Shown piece after piece: positions 35,701 to 45,789 of a stretch of DNA of 64,000 bases. The notes beneath the pieces were generated by a model that worked only from the letters and a program-made list of their open reading frames with translations, searched no databases and was not told the origin of the DNA. The DNA comes from Desmodesmus armatus (Eukaryota; Chlorophyta; Chlorophyceae; Sphaeropleales; Scenedesmaceae). The DNA is taken from positions 320,001 through 384,000 of the forward strand of contig VIIQ02000047.1 in NCBI GenBank assembly GCA_007449985.2, in the 5' to 3' direction. Numbering within the stretch: the first letter of the stretch is position 1; each line of letters starts with the position of its first letter. Made by a program: the position numbers and the translations under genes.

Positions 35701-37326
35701 CCTGTGCACACAGACACGCGGACAAGACTCTTGACACAGCTCGGAGCTGTCAGTGCACGTGCACGGGGGCCGTCAAGCATACCGGCAGCTGGTGTAGGGC
35801 TGCATGAAATTAGTTTGTGAGAGCTCCTGCACAAGCTGCAACAGCACAGACACCTGACAGCTAGCCTGGACCCAAGCATGGCATGCTGTCTGCAACACAC
35901 CACTGCAACTGCATCGTGCAACTAGCAAACCCCATCACACAATGCCCGAGGGTGTATTCCAGCCCGCCAACATGCTGTCAGGCTGCCGCCAACCTTAGCA
36001 GTGAACAACATGCCCCCTGAACAAGATGTAGTACAGCAACAGCTCACTACTAAACAGGTTCGCAGCACAGGCTGAACATTGCTGCCCTGGGCAGGTGACA
36101 GCTGCAAGATCAAGCCTGTGCTGGTGTGCTGCTGCTGTGCCTCCCGCACTCCATCACCCCAACACCCTAAAAGTGCTGCAGGAGTGCTCAATCAAATTGC
36201 CTACTTTGCTGCAGGCTACTAAAAGTATGGTGTGTCTGCCATGAGCAGCACTCAAGAGGTCCTTCACACCTGACCTGAGAGACTGGGGTATGTTAGTAGG
36301 CCCTCTGGGCACCCTCATGAGCCGTGGCTCGCTGGCTAGCGCCGAGGTTGGGACTCTGCCCCCAATTACTGTACTGTACTGTACTGTAAGAGCGTAAAGC
36401 TGCCACAGCATGTCCAGCAAAGAAAATCCAGCAAAAAAAAATGTTCTGGCGAATACTCACCACGACACGGTTCTTGCCAAACTGCTGCTGCAGCTCCTTC
36501 ACTGCCTCCTGCACCTGCTGCTCTGCAGGCATAGACACAGACACAAAGTTTCACGCAAGCACACAGCCGTATAGATGCCTCAACAGCATCTGCATCGCGC
36601 AGCCTGATTAGCTGGCAAACCTGCTGAAGTCTGTGAATTAGAAAACTGCACCATGCGAAGCACTGTGTATGTAGGACTGAGCCAACTCCATACACAGTGC
36701 TGAGCCAACAAGTTCACCGGCACCACGGCACACACCCAGTTCTGCACGGCTTACAGCATGCCTGCTGGCTATTAGTGATACTAGGCGGCTACATGTGCAT
36801 GCACAGCTGTTTAAACAGGACGCTTGCCTACCATTTCTGCTGCAGATGACTACGTTGTCGCCTGCTTCCAAAAAGTCCTCTGCCAGAGCACGTCCCACAC
36901 CTGTCAAGGTGTACACATTCTTGTATGCGTTGATGTCAAGGAGCAGGCTCAATCATGCTCAGCGCATGCAACATGCAATGCTTTTTCATGAGCAGAGGTA
37001 CCAGCTAGCCAGCACATACATACAGAAAGGGACAATTGTGCTGAGTGGTAGGAATGCTTGGCACAGTGGGGGGTGGGAGAGGGGGTTGTCCTTGGTTGTG
37101 CGTGAAAGGTCCAGGAAGTGCAAAACTCCACACCTTTAGTAGATCCTGTGATCAACACATTGTATGGTGGTGCCAGCACTGTCTTGCTGCCTGCAGTGGC
37201 TGCCACAGCCTGCACCCTCACACACACCCGCCGCGAGGGAGCTGCTACAGCACCCCTGCTGTAGCTCAAGGTTCGGCCTGATGTGCTGGCTTGGAGTGCT
37301 TGCATGTTGTTTTGAACAGTTATCAA
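32781..37326 (-). CDS. NOL: chlorophyll(ide) b reductase NOL, at least 8 exons (last exon unresolved)
   Basis: Short-chain dehydrogenase that reduces chlorophyll(ide) b to 7-hydroxymethyl chlorophyll a, the first step of chlorophyll b breakdown; acts in plastids. Exons (minus): 37326-37134, 36900-36832, 36522-36461, 35701-35616, 35102-34985, 34040-33915, 33449-33305, 32923-32781; all phases close, 314 codons so far. The N-terminus is a Ser/Ala/Arg transit peptide (SRRVCVRVQAVAAT). Motifs: PPYNVLITGSTKG-VGRALA (NADPH site), DNVVICSRN, NNAGTNAYKYGPL, NTNVLG-type VDTNVLGVMLCC, FNMDGAGADG, catalytic YGATK, and HNLSPGMVTTELLMSGA, which is highly NOL-specific. Plant NOL is about 350 aa, so only a short C-terminus is missing. 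It is divergent from the MsrA gene, so the two may share a promoter region. Confidence 0.92.
33055..33240 (-). repeat. partial duplicate of NOL exon 8 start and upstream intron
   Basis: CCACATCCCCAGCCTCCTCA and the flanking intron (CAGCATGCC...CAAGAATGGTCGG) at about 32904-33040 recur at about 33060-33225 (CAGCTTGCC...CAGAATGGTCAG). On the minus strand the copy encodes A-E-E-A-G-D-V-A after an acceptor CTGCAG, then leaves the NOL frame. It sits upstream of the real exon 8, in intron 7. Confidence 0.82.
34380..35010 (-). repeat. about six tandem copies of the NOL exon 5 3' edge and donor
   Basis: The motif CCTTGCAGCACAGCA (plus strand; exon 5 end GTGCTGCAAGGAG|GTGGGTG on the minus strand) recurs near 34411, 34533, 34651, 34752, 34839 and 34988, with shared intron sequence such as GGCAGCGCCAGTGG and CACCTGTCCAGACTTTC. 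Spacing is about 90-125 bp. The real exon ends at 34985; the other copies are downstream in the intron. A (CCCCA)n tract lies at 34881-34970. Confidence 0.88.
36272..36391 (+). mobile_element. SINE-like dispersed repeat, copy 1
   Basis: Starts GACCTGAGAGACTGGGGTA, contains GCTCGCTGGCTAGCGCCGAG-GTTGGGACTCTGCCCC, and ends in ACTGTACTGTACTGTACTG. The TGGCTAGCG and GGTTGGGACTC blocks loosely resemble tRNA A and B boxes, and the body ends in a short tandem repeat, as in many SINEs. It lies in NOL intron 3, in the opposite orientation to the gene. Related copies: 39867-39950 (inverted) and 47271-47370. Confidence 0.65.
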
Positions 37327-37685
37327 TCTGAAAATGAAGAAAACGAGGCAGACGTCAGAGGAGCTGACAGATCAGTCAACAGCGTTGGATCAGACGTCTG
37401 CTCAACACGGGCCCACAGTTGATGTACTTAGCTTAACGCAATCATCACGCAACTGGATTTACAGGGGCTGAAATTGGCCCACCACCATGGTCTGTTGCAC
37501 CCTCCAAAACCACAAGACCAGGCTGTATCAGTAAGTTTTCAATGTGTGCTTCGATGTTTTGATGGGTGGTTGATAGTGCCGTTCAGTGTCCAGTGCTCCC
37601 ACAGCATACGGAACTCCTATCTTCCAGTTGTGCTGTCCCTGCTCCCTCCACCACCAACTGTGCCACCCCAAAACACCAGCAACAG
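37327..37685. promoter_or_regulatory. shared intergenic region between divergent NOL and MsrA genes
   Basis: The two start codons (37326 on minus, 37686 on plus) are 359 bp apart with no gene between, so promoters of both plastid-targeted enzymes must lie here or in the 5' UTRs. I see no TATA box or other element I can name. Gene limits are well supported; promoter function is inferred from position only. Confidence 0.5.
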
Positions 37686-40600
37686 ATGCAGCTGTGCAGC
37701 AAGCCACGGGTTGCATTCTCGTCTGGAGCATCATGCACCAGGCCTCGTGTGCGTGCAGCAGTCTGCAGCGCAGGGAGTGACAGGTTGGTGACAGGCCTTG
37801 CTGACCGCACCCACCCACCACACACTTTGGCACCTCGTGCAGAACATCAACACATTATGCATGTGCATGGTTGCTTAGAGAGGGAAACTCAAAAATTGAA
37901 TCGCAGCAGTGGCCTCCTGTTTTATGCATGCACCAACCAGGTATTTCCCCTCCCCTTATCGCCATGTCTATTCAGCAGGATTGCATCACGCACTGCAGCC
38001 ATTTGTGCTTGTTTAGCACCATGCAAGGTACGCTACAAAGCATTGAAGCATGCTGCAACCCCACTGCCAGCTGCAACGAAGCGTCCTGCTCTGCCCCTGT
38101 TGACTGTGGTCAATCGCCCCTGCAGGCAGGCAGCCGCAACCACACCTGAGCAGAACAACAGCAGCAAGGTAGCAGCAGCGGTGCTGGCAGCGGCTTTGTT
38201 TGCCTCACAGCCTCAAGCAGCTTGGGCTGAGGCCCCACCTGCAGTGTACTTCGGCAACGGCTGCTTCTGTGAGTGACTTTGAGATTATGAAGTGTGACCT
38301 CACGCATTCTGCTATGCACAACATAATCTTACCAGCTACCTAATGAGGCTCACTTGCTGGTTGCACTTGCCTGCGGGCAGGCAACGGACACTTTGACAGC
38401 TGTGAATTCAGCCATCTGCTTTGATGTTGGCACCAGCACAGCTGCAGCTGCTGCTTTGGTGGTCGGCATAGTCACTGTTAATAGGCCGTTTGACTTCTTG
38501 TAGTACCCAATGTTGCCCAACAGTAGTGAGCACGCTCACAAGTAATGGGGCCCATCTGCCGTGACGCCCACCACACCGGCACAAGGGGCAGCTGGGTGAG
38601 GCACATGCAGCCTCCCGTGCTGGCTGCGATGGCTGTGATCCATATGCAGAGCACCACAACAGCCAAAGACAAACCAGACTCCACTATGCTGTGGTATGTG
38701 TGTGTGGATGTGCGGTGCAGGGGGCCGTCAGAAGGACTTTGTGGATACTGAGAAGTCATTGGGTCGCACAGACCCAGCACAAATCAGCGCGCTAGTGGGC
38801 TATGCTGGCGGACAGGTGAGCCACCGGCACCAAACTTTATGTTGGATACTCATGTGCCCCCTCCCCCCTTTCTTTCCACCCTCTTGCATGGTTGCATGCA
38901 CAAAGTTTTCTTACCCTTTCTAGCTCTGTTGGCCCTGAGAGCATGCCGTGGCTTGGCCTGCACTTTGAGTCCATGAAAGTGACTGAAGGCTGACTGTCTG
39001 CGCCCTTGCTGTACTGATCCTAAGGAACTCGGGACGGACGGCCAGCACAGAAGTCATGTGAACTGCAGTGCTGTACACCCAGAAGGTTCTGAGTCATGCC
39101 TTTCTTGCTGGACCGCAGGTGACAGGGCCAGATGGCAAGGTGTGCTACTACTACAACGCGGACCCCCGTACCATCTACGAGCGGCTGGTGAGCACTTGAA
39201 TTGATTTTATGCAGAGGCCTCGCTGATGGTCAGCAGTGCCTTGAGCAAGCTTTGCGTGGGGGCTGCAGCATACGTGTGCATCAACCGGCGGCAGTGACGT
39301 GCTGGAGCGGAATCCTCACTACCAACGCATTGATTGACTTACTAGGCCCCTAGTAGCTGCTTACTAAGGGGTAGTTGAGAAGCTACTAGGGCTCTTACTA
39401 GGCTAGTAGGTTGTATATAGACCTACTAACCCCCCACAGGCATGTGCGCATGTTGGCACACACACGCGAAAAGGAGCATGCATGCGGGATTGGCAGCCGT
39501 TGGGGCACTGCGATTTCTGCACAGCCAGCCTGTGAATGCCTGCACGTGTACGTTGCATTTGTACCAGTTGGCGCAAGGACTGTCACGATTTGGCACAAGG
39601 GTCCACCAAAGGTTTGCCCGCCAACTCGCCTGCCAACCTGCATGGGCGCTGCGTGTGCGTGTGCGTTGTTTGCAGGGTCACGCTGAGGTGGTGCAGGTGG
39701 CTTTGAGTGATGAGGAGCAGTCAGCACAGCAGGAGTTCAAGTAAGTGGTACAGGTTGTGAGTAAGTGTAGTGGTAGTAGTGTAGTGGTACCAAGCGGTGC
39801 AGGTGGGCTCTGAGTGATGAGGAGCAGTCGGCACAGCAGGAGTTCAAGTAAGTGGCCCTGCTCTTATAGTACACAGTACAGTACGGTACGGTACGGTGCA
39901 GTACAGCGAGTGGGGACACATGCCCAACTTCGGCACTAGCCAGCGAGCACTACAGGATTCATCAGCTTCAGATGCCGCATCTCTGTACTTTGCTTTCAAG
40001 GATCCTACAGTCTTGCAGCAGGCCGGGTGCAGCATACTGGTTATCGAGGCTATTGGATACCCGGTAATGGACATAAAGCTGCCGAGTAAGGATGTCAGCA
40101 CAGCAGGATTCACAAGCAGGGGAGTGTCGACAGCAACCAGCTGTCATGACCACATCTGGGCAACCATAGCATTCTTATGTGACAGCGCAGGTGTACGCCA
40201 ATCACCGTTGCATGCGTGCTGCTGCGACACTGCCTCGCCGTGCTCTCTGCTGCTGCTGCTGTTGCTGCAGGAAGTTTGCCACGACATACTTCAGTGAATT
40301 TCAGAAGGCCCCTCGGGGTCTTGGCATGATGCGGCTGGACCCTCAGGACTCAGGTGGGTTGATAGGGGGCGGGGAAGAGGGTAGGGGAGCGGGGGTGGTG
40401 GTGGTGGGGTGCCGCGGAGGGGGGAGCGGGGGCCGGAGAGAAGGGGTGGGGGGTGGGGGGGAGGGGAGGGGCAGGGCAGGGGCAGGGGGTCACCCTGGAA
40501 AGCTTGTAACAGCTGAAAAGCTGATGAACCAACCCACATCTGTGCTGGAGTCAATGCCAGTCCACAGCCCTGCTCCCCATAGTAAAGGCAATGCAACAAT

Positions 40601-41523
40601 GCATATGGAATGGTCAACCAGCTGCCACCATTATCATTTGGTGCATGCGTCACGCAGATGACAGTAGTGGCGGTCTCTGAAGGGCAGACCTATGAGCCTC
40701 ATTGAATGAGCTGAGCTAAGGGCTGCGAAGCACCTGCTACCTGTACGTGTGGCAGCCAGTAGCTTCCACCCATTCATCCCAACTACGAAGGCAAATGAAC
40801 TGAGCTGGCAAAGCCCAGCATGCAACAATCCTGCACAAGCTACTACGTTGTTTATTGACTCATACGTTTTGCTCGCTGCTGTGGCTGTGGTGTGTCACTG
40901 CAGGTCCTGGGTACCGCAACGTGGTGGGCTTGCCTGGTGGTGTGAGCTCCCCTTACTTCAAGCTGCTGCAGGAGGCCAACGTCAACGGAATGGAGCTGCG
41001 GGAAGGCAAGGGCAATGTCTATGAGGTGAGATCATACGCTGACAACACCAGTGCCAGCACAGCTGCTAACGCGGGGGTGCCACCCTTGAAGGCCGGCTTA
41101 TTGCTGGCTAGTCTGTAGGTGCTGGGGCAGTAGCACCGACTGATCTTGGCAGTGCACGCCCCGCACATACATACAGGCAGACAGTCAGCTGTAACTGCTT
41201 CCAGCACAGAAGGACAGTAGCCTAGCGGTTGAAGAAGTATTGTGCTGGGGTGTCACATCGTGGCCACCACCATTTGTTGACGTCGTCTGTGCTGCAATGT
41301 TTGGTGGGCCCCGCAGAGTGGCAAGCCGCAGGAGGGTGATGAGATCAACGTGGTGTGGGTTGTTGACAGCGAGCAGCTGCCGTTCTACCGGGCTGAGGTG
41401 TACCATCAGTTTCACAATGGGCTGGGCAAGGCGTTCCCTGCAGCATACACCCGGGACCTGAAGGCGGCAGTGGCAGCAACGGGCAAAATTGGACCCACAG
41501 GGTGCTTGGAAGTGCCGTTCTGA
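37686..41523 (+). CDS. peptide methionine sulfoxide reductase A (MsrA), plastid-targeted, 8 exons, 293 aa
   Basis: Reduces methionine-S-sulfoxide in proteins. Exons: 37686-37783, 38126-38268, 38721-38815, 39119-39187, 39676-39740, 40271-40353, 40904-41025, 41317-41523; phases close exactly. Exon 1 encodes a typical transit peptide (MQLCSKPRVAFSSGASC, then RPRVRAAVCSAG). Exon 2 adds a hydrophobic stretch with an A-x-A site (VAAAVLAAALFASQPQAAWA|EA), the layout of a thylakoid-lumen leader. The catalytic motif YFGNGCFWG is split by intron 2 (TTC T|GG). Further MsrA landmarks: VGYAGGQ, GHAEVVQVALSDEE, GPGYRNVVGLPGG, YHQFHNGLGKAF. Cys in TGCLEVPF, five residues from the end, is a candidate resolving Cys. 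Copies of exon edges follow exons 5 and 8. Confidence 0.93.
39790..39855 (+). repeat. duplicate of MsrA exon 5 3' edge and donor
   Basis: GAGTGATGAGGAGCAGTC and AGCAGGAGTTCAAGTAAGTGG at about 39810-39855 repeat 39705-39750 at a 102-bp offset. The real exon ends at 39740; this copy is downstream in intron 5 and retains the GTAAGT donor. If used instead, it would need an upstream acceptor. Confidence 0.88.
39867..39950 (-). mobile_element. SINE-like dispersed repeat, copy 3 (inverted)
   Basis: Reverse complement of this stretch reads GCTCGCTGGCTAGTGCCGAA-GTTGGGCATGTGTCCCCA followed by TACTG/TACCG repeats, matching copy 1 at 36272-36391 over its 3' half including the pentanucleotide tail and a final AAGAG. 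It lies in MsrA intron 5, directly after the exon-edge duplicate, and is antisense to the gene, as copy 1 is to NOL. Confidence 0.65.
40366..40495 (+). repeat. G-rich tract in MsrA intron 6
   Basis: A run of many GGG-GGGGG blocks (GGGGGCGGGG, GGGAGCGGGGG, GGGGGGGAGGGGAGGGG) occupies about 130 bp of the intron on the sense strand. It could form G-quadruplexes in DNA or pre-mRNA. Confidence 0.8.
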
Positions 41524-41609
41524 GTGTGTTGTTGTTCTCGTAACCATGGTGGTTTCCATTTGCGTCTCCATGTCTCTTGTCGACAGTCGTGACAGCTGAA
41601 AGTTTATCA

Positions 41610-42075
41610 TGCTGGAGTCGATTGGGCTGAGGTGTACCATCAGTTTCACAACGGGCTGGGCAAGGCGTTCCCTGCAGCATACACCTGGGACCTCAAGGCA
41701 GCAGTGGCAGCAACCGGCAAGATCGGACCTACAGGGTGCTTGGAAGTGCCTTTCTGAGTGTGTCGTGGCTGTTGTCATGATTGTGGCTGGGTTGATCACG
41801 GCTGAAATCGAGTGGGTTTGGACAATTGCAACAGCATGCCGACACTTCTGAGTCCGACCAGGCAATGTCTGTATTTGGTGCGTGCACAAACCAACAGCGT
41901 GGTTGAATTTGTACCTGCTAGCAGCAACATGCAGCAATCATGGCAGATATGCCTGTGGTTTAGGGTGTCATCAGTTCCACAGCGAGCTGGGGAAGGCCTT
42001 GGTTCTGCAGCGCACACCACCTACCTGACGGCGGCATCGGCAACACAGCCAAGACTGGACCCATCATATGTTGGT
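41610..42075 (+). repeat. two downstream copies of the MsrA terminal exon (one good, one degenerate)
   Basis: From about 41625 to 41757 the sequence repeats the end of exon 8 (about 41390-41523) almost exactly, including the stop: AEVYHQFHNGLGKAFPAAYT, one R-to-W change, then CLEVPF and TGA. A third, decayed copy lies near 41963-42070 (CATCAGTTCCACAGCGAGCTGG...AAGACTGGACCC). Unit length is about 235 bp. The second copy lacks the start of exon 8, so it is not a full alternative exon. Confidence 0.9.
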
Positions 42076-42689
42076 GTACTGGAACTGCTGTTTGAATGCG
42101 CTCAGCGCGCCCGTGAGTCCCCGTATACTTGTTGTGCACCACCAGCAGCAGCAGCAAAAGTGATTTTTGATGCAAGCAGCCGCAATCGCCAGTGTGCCTC
42201 AGGCAGGTGGCCAGCTGCTCTTGCACGCACGAGAAAACTTGCACTGCATTAGCTCAGCAAAGCTGTGACACTGTTGGCCATTGGCAGCCAAGCAGCAGCA
42301 GCCATCTGTGTCACACTGCACTGCCTGTGACAATGCTGAAATGTTGGGATGCTGCAAGGTGAATCTATACTTGTTGCTGTTGGTTGCTACTAGCACTGGG
42401 GCCCAGAAAGCAAGCAGGATGCTGCCGGAATTGCCACCAGCATGTTGGTAACATTGCACTGCACCTGCATAGCAGGACCTGGTGGTGTCACCATCTGCAT
42501 TTAGTAATCTGCCATGCCTGGCTACCCAGTAGCGATACTGCTGCCATGCATGTTGGTGCCAAGGGGAAGCAGAGTCGAACTGCTTGCCAGCGCCAGCCCC
42601 CTCATAATGCAGTGCAAGCAATCAAGCAGTGTGCCTACAGCTGCTGTTTTTGCTTTCAGCTGCTGAAGACACTGCTGCTGCCTTAGCAC

Positions 42690-43665
42690 TCAACTGCTAG
42701 CAGTGCTCCCACCCAGCCCCCACTCTGCCAGTTGCAGCCACCCAGACACAGTTCCTGCTCCCAGCACAGCCTTTCGGCCGTGTGGTAGATGGGTCGTCAT
42801 CTCACAAATGCACACCCACCAGCCAGGGTCCCCTCTGGTCGTAAACCAGGGGTGTTTGTGTCGAGGCCTGCACGCGTTGTGCCGCAGCAAACCTCCTGGA
42901 GAGGTGCTACCAGCTGGCACTACAGCTATTGCTGCTTCCCTAGCACTGACTGCTGTCAACTAGCCCCCGCTCTGCCAGCTGCAGCCACCCAGACACAGTT
43001 CCTGCTCCCAACACAGCCTTGCAGCCGTGTGGTAGATGGGTCGTCATCTCACAAATGCACACCCACCAGCCAGGGTCCCCTCTGGTCGTAAACCAGGGGT
43101 GTTTGTGTCGGGGCCTGCACGCCTTGTGCCGCAGCAAACCTCCTGGAGAGGTGCCGACGGCTGGCACCAAAGCTATTGCTGCTTTCCTAGCACTGACTGC
43201 TGCCAACTAGCCCCCACTCTGCCAGTTGCAGCAACCCAGACACAGTTCCTGCTCCCAACACAGCCTTTCGGCCGTGTGGTAGATGGGTCGTCATCTTACA
43301 AATGCACACCCACCAGCCAGGGTCCCCTCTGGTCGTAAACCAGGGGTGTTTGTGTCGAGGCCTGCACGCCTTGTGCCGCAGCAAACCTCCTGGAGAGGTG
43401 CTGACGGCTGGCACTAAAGCTACTGCTGCTTTCCTAGCATACACTCCCGCCACACCCCTGTGGAACTAGTTGTACTAGTAACCCCATGCAGTACTGCATC
43501 AACCAAGTGCAGCAACCCAGACACAGTTCCTGCTCCCAACACAGCCTTGCAGCCGTGTGGTAGGTGGGTCGTCATCTCACAAATGCACACCCACCAGCCA
43601 GGGACCCCTCTGGTCGTAAACCAGGGGTGTTTGTGTCGAGGCCTGCACCCGTTGTGCCGCAGCAT
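42690..43665. repeat. minisatellite, period 247 bp, about 3.7 copies
   Basis: Copies begin near 42705, 42962, 43209 and 43505. Each holds CAGACACAGTTCCTGCTCCC, GTGTGGTAGATGGGTCGTCATC, CACCAGCCAGGGTCCCCTCTGGTCG and GTTTGTGTCGAGGCCTGCACGC. The copies are nearly identical; the fourth is shifted by a short insertion and truncated. Similar 86-100 residue reading frames in successive copies are a by-product of the repeat. Confidence 0.93.
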
Positions 43666-45429
43666 AAGCTGCTGCTGTTGAGTCTGCCCCCCCCCCCCCT
43701 CCGCAGCCCATCCACTCGCCTTGCGCCATCAAACGCCTTGTATATGTGCTTGGCAACTGCTTGTTGCATCCCCCTGGGCCCAGGTGTCGGTGACTGGGCT
43801 CTGCAAGGCGAAAAGACAGTCCGCGGGACAGCATCGGCTGACTGCTGCTGAAACTCACCGAGCGGCCCACGCCAGCAACTCGGGGGCGCTGGGTTCTTTT
43901 GCTGCGCTCATTAGTACTGACTCCAGGCAACTTTACACCAGCCAGCTGCAGTGCCATAAAGCTCATCTACAGCGCGTGACAATTCTGGTCATATCATTGT
44001 GCTTGCTGCGGAATCTGGCGGGGGTTTCAAGGTGCGGGAGGTTGGGAACCTGAGCTCAGCTTTGTGGAAGAAACTCATCCTCGGAAGTGAAATGGTACTA
44101 ATGCTTTATGGGCAACGCAGACAGCATCGCCAGCGTCGATCAGCAGCAGCAGCTAGGTATTTTGGTGCGATGGCCCAGCAGCAGGGCACCCTGCTCACGC
44201 CAGCTCACGCACCATCGGCTGCTTGTGTCTTCCAGCTATGCTATGAATTCCATCAGTTTGTGGAAGCCTTGATGGCTTGCTGGGGCTTTCAGCCCTGCAC
44301 TGCTCCACTGGAGTCCAGTACTGTTGCTACACTTGTGCCGAATGACAGTCACAGCAGGGCGTGCTGCAGCAGAGCAGAGCTTCAGCAGAGTCAGCCAGAG
44401 ATGCATGCTGTCCCACGCCTATGCCCAAGCCAGCTGGCAGCCAGGCGAAAAGCAGATGTCAAGGGTGCCAGACAGCACCAGTGGGAGTGCTGTAAATCAG
44501 TGCACACCTCAGTGACAGGTGGCAGCAATCCTGCAGCTGTAGACCACAGTGAACAAACACAGGCACCAGGTTAAAACGGGCCAAGCAAGCAATGAGTAGC
44601 AGCTCTCATCTTCTCAGCTACCATCACCCTCAACCAGCAGCTGCCAGCATGCAGCAACAGTCCTGGCCTGCCTACCCTTTTATGTGTCGATAGTATTCAT
44701 GAAAAGCAGTGCACAAAGCACGTGCAACTCTTCCATCACTAGCTACATGACCAGCAGCAGCATGCACTGGGTCTGTACATAGCTTGTCGCGACAAGCCGA
44801 TCGACTGCAGGTGTGGCGGCACAGCAAGTGTTGACAGCAGCAGTAGGTGGGATTTGCAACAAGCTCAAAGGTGGCTTTTGAACGCTGCCTTGCATGGCAC
44901 TTCAACATGCCTCTTGTCCCAGCCAAAAACCAGTATATCCTCAACGCACACCCAGCTTATGTGTGAAGAGTGTGTCCTTGCCGGCTTGAATGACAAAGAA
45001 CATCTATGCACAGCAGCATATGCTGCATGCAGAATTATTTGTTCAGTCTGAACTCTGCCTGGAATCAGGTGTCAGTGCAATATCCACACTCTTACAATTG
45101 ACAACAACAGCCGACAGCACTGGAACACCACCTCCTCAGGAGGCCTGTCATGGCACAACGTGTAGCTCAAGCTTGTGGACTTCACAAGCTGTGATGATCA
45201 CAATATGGCTGCCCTGCAACCAGGCTCACACTTCAACACCAGCCGCCAGCACATGCTTGACAGCTTCCAGACACAATTGGTCCCATGAAATGTGTCATAG
45301 TGAACGTGGCACAGCAGTTGCCGCAAATGATCAGATAAGCAGGTAACTCATTGTCACAACAACATGGGCTGCTGCCGCAGCAAAACAAGATCAAGAGCGA
45401 GGGCAACAGCAGCTGAACATGCACAGCAG
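43666..45429. other. no gene seen
   Basis: The sequence between the minisatellite and the next minus-strand stop codon has several unsupported frames, the longest at 43999-44574 on the plus strand, without recognisable domains. The part nearest 45430 should be the 3' UTR of the downstream minus-strand gene. Confidence 0.45.
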
Positions 45430-45758
45430 CTAACTGTCCTTGGTGAGGCTCTTGCCCTCCAGCAGCCGCTGCATTGTTGGCTGCAGGTTGACAATAACGT
45501 TACCCCAACCGCCGCGCCCTGCTGCCTCGTCAACCACTGGCACCTCCTCCACCAGGGTGTAGGTCTTGAGGAAGGACCTGAGAGATGTGTCAGCAGGGAA
45601 GCCTTCCGGCAGGCCAAACTCCTTCAGTTTGCTCAGCGGAACAGAGTTCAGGTCCTTGACCCCGCCCAGCACCTTCCGAAGCCACACTGCAGTCGCAGCC
45701 TGCTTGGCCGCCTCACTAGCCGGTGCTGCAGCAGCAGCTGCAGCTACACCACTGCTGG

Positions 45759-45789
<31 letters not shown>

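Noticed and set aside
42690..43665. series of similar 86-100 codon frames that look like a small gene family
   Set aside because: They coincide exactly with the 247-bp minisatellite period and shift between strands.
43999..44574. 191-codon plus-strand open frame
   Set aside because: No recognisable domain and no neighbouring exon; composition resembles translated non-coding sequence of the region.
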